Below, piece by piece: positions 12,592 to 14,208 of a DNA stretch of 14,208 nt. Within the stretch, counting starts at the first letter, position 1. Each line of letters opens with the position of its first letter. This DNA comes from Chloroflexi bacterium UBA6019 (GTDB lineage Bacteria > Chloroflexota > Dormibacteria > Dormibacterales > Dormibacteraceae), in NCBI GenBank assembly GCA_002427995.1, contig DIZV01000031.1:1-14208 (forward strand). The letters are read 5' to 3'. The translations under genes and the position numbers were made by a program. The notes under the pieces are model-generated. The model ran no database searches and had not been told where the DNA came from. It saw only the letters and a program-made list of their open reading frames with translations.

Positions 12592-13262
12592 TGCTCCACC
12601 CTCCGCATCTCGTCCAACCGCTTGGGATCGAAGTCGTCGGAACGGATCCACCCGATCAGCTTCTGCTCGGTGGCGATGATCTTGTCCGCGGCGGCGGGCA
12701 CCTTATCGGCGATTTCGGCCGGGATCAGCAGGATGCCGTGGCGGTCGGCATGGAGGAGGTCGCCCGGTCGTACCACGAGCCCGCCGATGCTGACGCCGTG
12801 GCCGGCCGATTCGAAGTGGGCGTAGGCATGGGAGACGGTGATGCCGGCGGCGTAGAGCTGGATCCCCATCGCCCGCACCTCGCTGAGGTCGCGGACCACG
12901 CCGTCGGTCGCGATCGCCAGGCACCCAAGTGCTTTGAAGATGGTCGCCTGCACCTCGCCCCACATCGCGCCTGAGCCATTGGGGTCGTCGAGGTCCTGGG
13001 CGACCAGGATCCGCGGCCCGGCAACCGATTGAACGTGCTTCCAGAGCCGTGCCGGCTCGAGCGGGTTGAGGGGCGGCTCATGGCTGCGGACCGCGACTGT
13101 GGCGGCCAGGCCGACGACCGTCGGAAGGTCGGGGAAAAGGCAGTGGATCTCGTGGCTCGTGTAACCCTCGTCGCGATTGCGCACGTCGAAGGTCTCGATC
13201 GCGTTGCTGAGCGTCGGCGAATCGTAGCGGGCGAGCGCGGCGAGCACCTTCTCGTCGATCAC
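12588..13262 (-). CDS. RraA-family aldolase/decarboxylase (4-hydroxy-4-methyl-2-oxoglutarate aldolase-like)
   Basis: A 224-aa protein of the RraA/demethylmenaquinone-methyltransferase-like fold. The family signature is present: WGE (101-103) and, after ALGCLAIA, D120-G-V-V-R-D125. By family knowledge the Arg and Asp bind substrate and divalent metal. PGDLLHADRHGILLIP follows near residue 175, another family hallmark. Characterised members cleave 4-hydroxy-4-methyl-2-oxoglutarate (HMG) or 4-carboxy-4-hydroxy-2-oxoadipate to pyruvate, or decarboxylate oxaloacetate; others act as RNase E regulators. With an HpaI aldolase next door a catabolic, pyruvate-forming role is favoured, but the substrate is unknown. 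The GTG start overlaps the HpaI stop (GTGA, 13262-13259), with GGAGG at 13280-13276. Older database names such as MenG are misleading for this family. Confidence 0.85.
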   Translation of the reverse strand: MIDEKVLAALARYDSPTLSNAIETFDVRNRDEGYTSHEIHCLFPDLPTVVGLAATVAVRSHEPPLNPLEPARLWKHVQSVAGPRILVAQDLDDPNGSGAMWGEVQATIFKALGCLAIATDGVVRDLSEVRAMGIQLYAAGITVSHAYAHFESAGHGVSIGGLVVRPGDLLHADRHGILLIPAEIADKVPAAADKIIATEQKLIGWIRSDDFDPKRLDEMRRVEH

Positions 13263-14035
13263 GAGGCCGGAGTCGCCTCCGTGGCCAGCTCGCGGCAGCG
13301 CCGCGCGTCGGTCTGCGCGGCCTTCCCCAGCATGCTCGCGTCGGAGTCGATCGCGAGCATCCGGTAGCCCGCCCGGCGCCACTGCTCGGCGACCTCCGGC
13401 GAGCCGCACATGATCCCGGCGATGATGCCCCGGGCGGCGCAGGTGGCGACGATGCGCTCCATCGCGGCGCGGTGCTCGGCGACCTGGCCGGCGTAGCTCG
13501 AGCCGCGGATCCCCATCGAGGTGGCGAGGTCGTTGGGTCCCACGAAGACCGCGTCGATCCCGGGGACCTCGAGGATCCGCTCCAGGTTGGCCATCCCCTC
13601 GAGTGTCTCGCACATGACCGCGCAGACGACCTCCTGGCCGTCGTCGACCGAGTACTTGGGGTTGATGATCCGGGGCCGGATCGGGCCCAGGCTCCGGTAC
13701 CCGTGGGGAGCGTAGCGGCAGGCGCCGACGGCGGCTCGCGCGTCCTCGACGGTGTTGATCATCGGTACGATCACCCCTTCGGCTCCCGCATCGAGCGCCT
13801 TCATGATCGCCGCCGGCTCGTTCCACTGGACGCGAACGAAGGAGGGCGCCCCAGCCGCGGACAGCGCCTGCAGCATGCCGAGCATGGTGTCGTAGCCGAT
13901 CAGTCCGTGCTGGGTGTCGAGGCAGACCCAGTCATACCCGGCCCGCCCGACGATTTCGGCGTTGACCGAGCCGGGCATCGTGCACCAGCCACCGTAGGTG
14001 GGCCTGCCGTCCCAGAGCTCGCGCAGTCGCGTCAT
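13259..14035 (-). CDS. HpcH/HpaI-family class II aldolase
   Basis: A 258-aa TIM-barrel aldolase of the type that cleaves 2-oxo-3-deoxy- or 4-hydroxy-2-oxo-acids into pyruvate and an aldehyde (HpaI, GarL and RhmA are relatives). The expected residues are visible: His43 in DTQHG (general base position), Arg68 in VRV (pyruvate binding), Glu143 in MCETLEG and Asp169 in VGPNDLA (divalent-metal ligands). GAEGVIVPMINT and PHGYRSLGP match the central conserved segments. Length fits the 250-270 aa norm. ATG 14035 overlaps the upstream dehydrogenase stop (ATGA), and its own stop overlaps the RraA-family GTG, so the operon is tightly coupled. Substrate not resolved. The DxEH-type motif with Gln in place of Glu (DTQH) occurs across this family and is not diagnostic. 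Confidence 0.88.
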   Translation of the reverse strand: MTRLRELWDGRPTYGGWCTMPGSVNAEIVGRAGYDWVCLDTQHGLIGYDTMLGMLQALSAAGAPSFVRVQWNEPAAIMKALDAGAEGVIVPMINTVEDARAAVGACRYAPHGYRSLGPIRPRIINPKYSVDDGQEVVCAVMCETLEGMANLERILEVPGIDAVFVGPNDLATSMGIRGSSYAGQVAEHRAAMERIVATCAARGIIAGIMCGSPEVAEQWRRAGYRMLAIDSDASMLGKAAQTDARRCRELATEATPAS

Positions 14036-14208
14036 CCGCGCTCGGCGCTGCTCCGCGCCAGAACCTCGTTGACGACGTTCAGGGGCGGCTCGCCGTCGAG
14101 CACCCGGCGCAGGTTCTCGCCCACCATCTCCCAGAGTCGCGCATCGGCCTCCGCGGTCGCGGCGCCGACATGGGGGTTGATGAAGACGTTGTCGAGCCGG
14201 CGCAGCGG
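14032..14208 (-). CDS. D-isomer-specific 2-hydroxyacid dehydrogenase, C-terminal end only
   Basis: The frame is open from the right edge to the TGA at 14034-14032 and encodes the last 58 residues. It reads LRRLDNVFINPHVGAAT, then a helix, then ENLRRVLDGEPPLNVVNE. This is the canonical C-terminus of NAD(P)-dependent D-2-hydroxyacid dehydrogenases (the glyoxylate/hydroxypyruvate reductase, SerA and GhrB group), including the catalytic His of PHxG. By family knowledge it interconverts a 2-hydroxyacid and a 2-oxoacid. Its stop overlaps the HpaI aldolase start (ATGA), so it belongs to the same operon and is probably upstream in the same pathway. Substrate and full length cannot be judged from this fragment. 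Confidence 0.88.
   Translation of the reverse strand, partial: PLRRLDNVFINPHVGAATAEADARLWEMVGENLRRVLDGEPPLNVVNEVLARSSAERG

Noticed and set aside
10912..12825. 637-codon plus-strand ORF opposite ilvD
   Set aside because: It is antisense to a gene with full IlvD cluster motifs; the translation is Arg/Asp/Gly/Ala-rich with no domain, a usual by-product of high-GC third positions.

Overview
The window is about 14.2 kb of dense, high-GC bacterial DNA. Genes are packed with 1-11 nt overlaps, and the third codon position is almost always G or C. Three traits fit a Terrabacteria-type lineage (Actinomycetota, Chloroflexota or a related candidate phylum such as Dormibacterota): a Tat-type lipoprotein signal, a probably near-leaderless leader peptide, and GTG and apparent CTG starts. 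I cannot place it further without database searches.

Layout. (1) Bases 1-326 hold the 3' end of a membrane protein resembling a GT87/DUF2029 glycosyltransferase. (2) Bases 327-593 hold a compact control region for branched-chain amino acid (BCAA) synthesis: a sigma70-like promoter, a 21-codon leader peptide whose core is almost all Leu/Val/Ile, an alternative antiterminator pairing, and a strong intrinsic terminator. (3) Bases 594-4686 hold the plus-strand biosynthetic operon ilvB, ilvN, ilvC, pheA. A small overlapping ORF between ilvN and ilvC repeats the ilvC translation start. (4) Bases 4687-4803 hold a promoter-like region with a 10-bp perfect palindrome. (5) Bases 4804-10815 hold an ABC importer operon of the carbohydrate type: one Tat-lipoprotein binding protein, four permeases (two MalF/MalG-like pairs) and one MalK/UgpC-like ATPase. 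(6) On the minus strand, from 14208 down to 10924, lies a coupled operon: a 2-hydroxyacid dehydrogenase (C-terminus only), an HpcH/HpaI aldolase, an RraA-family aldolase/decarboxylase, and ilvD. It converges on the transporter operon across a 108-nt gap.

How the genes fit together. IlvBN condenses pyruvate (or pyruvate plus 2-oxobutyrate), IlvC isomerises and reduces the product, and IlvD, encoded in the opposing operon, dehydrates it. The three core steps to the BCAA oxoacids are therefore all present, but under two separate transcription units. PheA adds the phenylpyruvate step of phenylalanine synthesis and shares the BCAA-sensing leader. The two aldolase families upstream of ilvD commonly release pyruvate, the IlvBN substrate; a metabolic link is an inference. 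The transporter imports an unidentified solute, probably a sugar or sugar derivative.

The most notable items are the complete-looking ilv attenuator, the ilvN/ilvC junction with a duplicated start, two gene starts that appear to be CTG inside CTGA stop/start overlaps, an acetolactate synthase with substitutions at hallmark positions (GDG to GEG, and the sites equivalent to plant Pro197 and Trp574), and the four-permease transporter.
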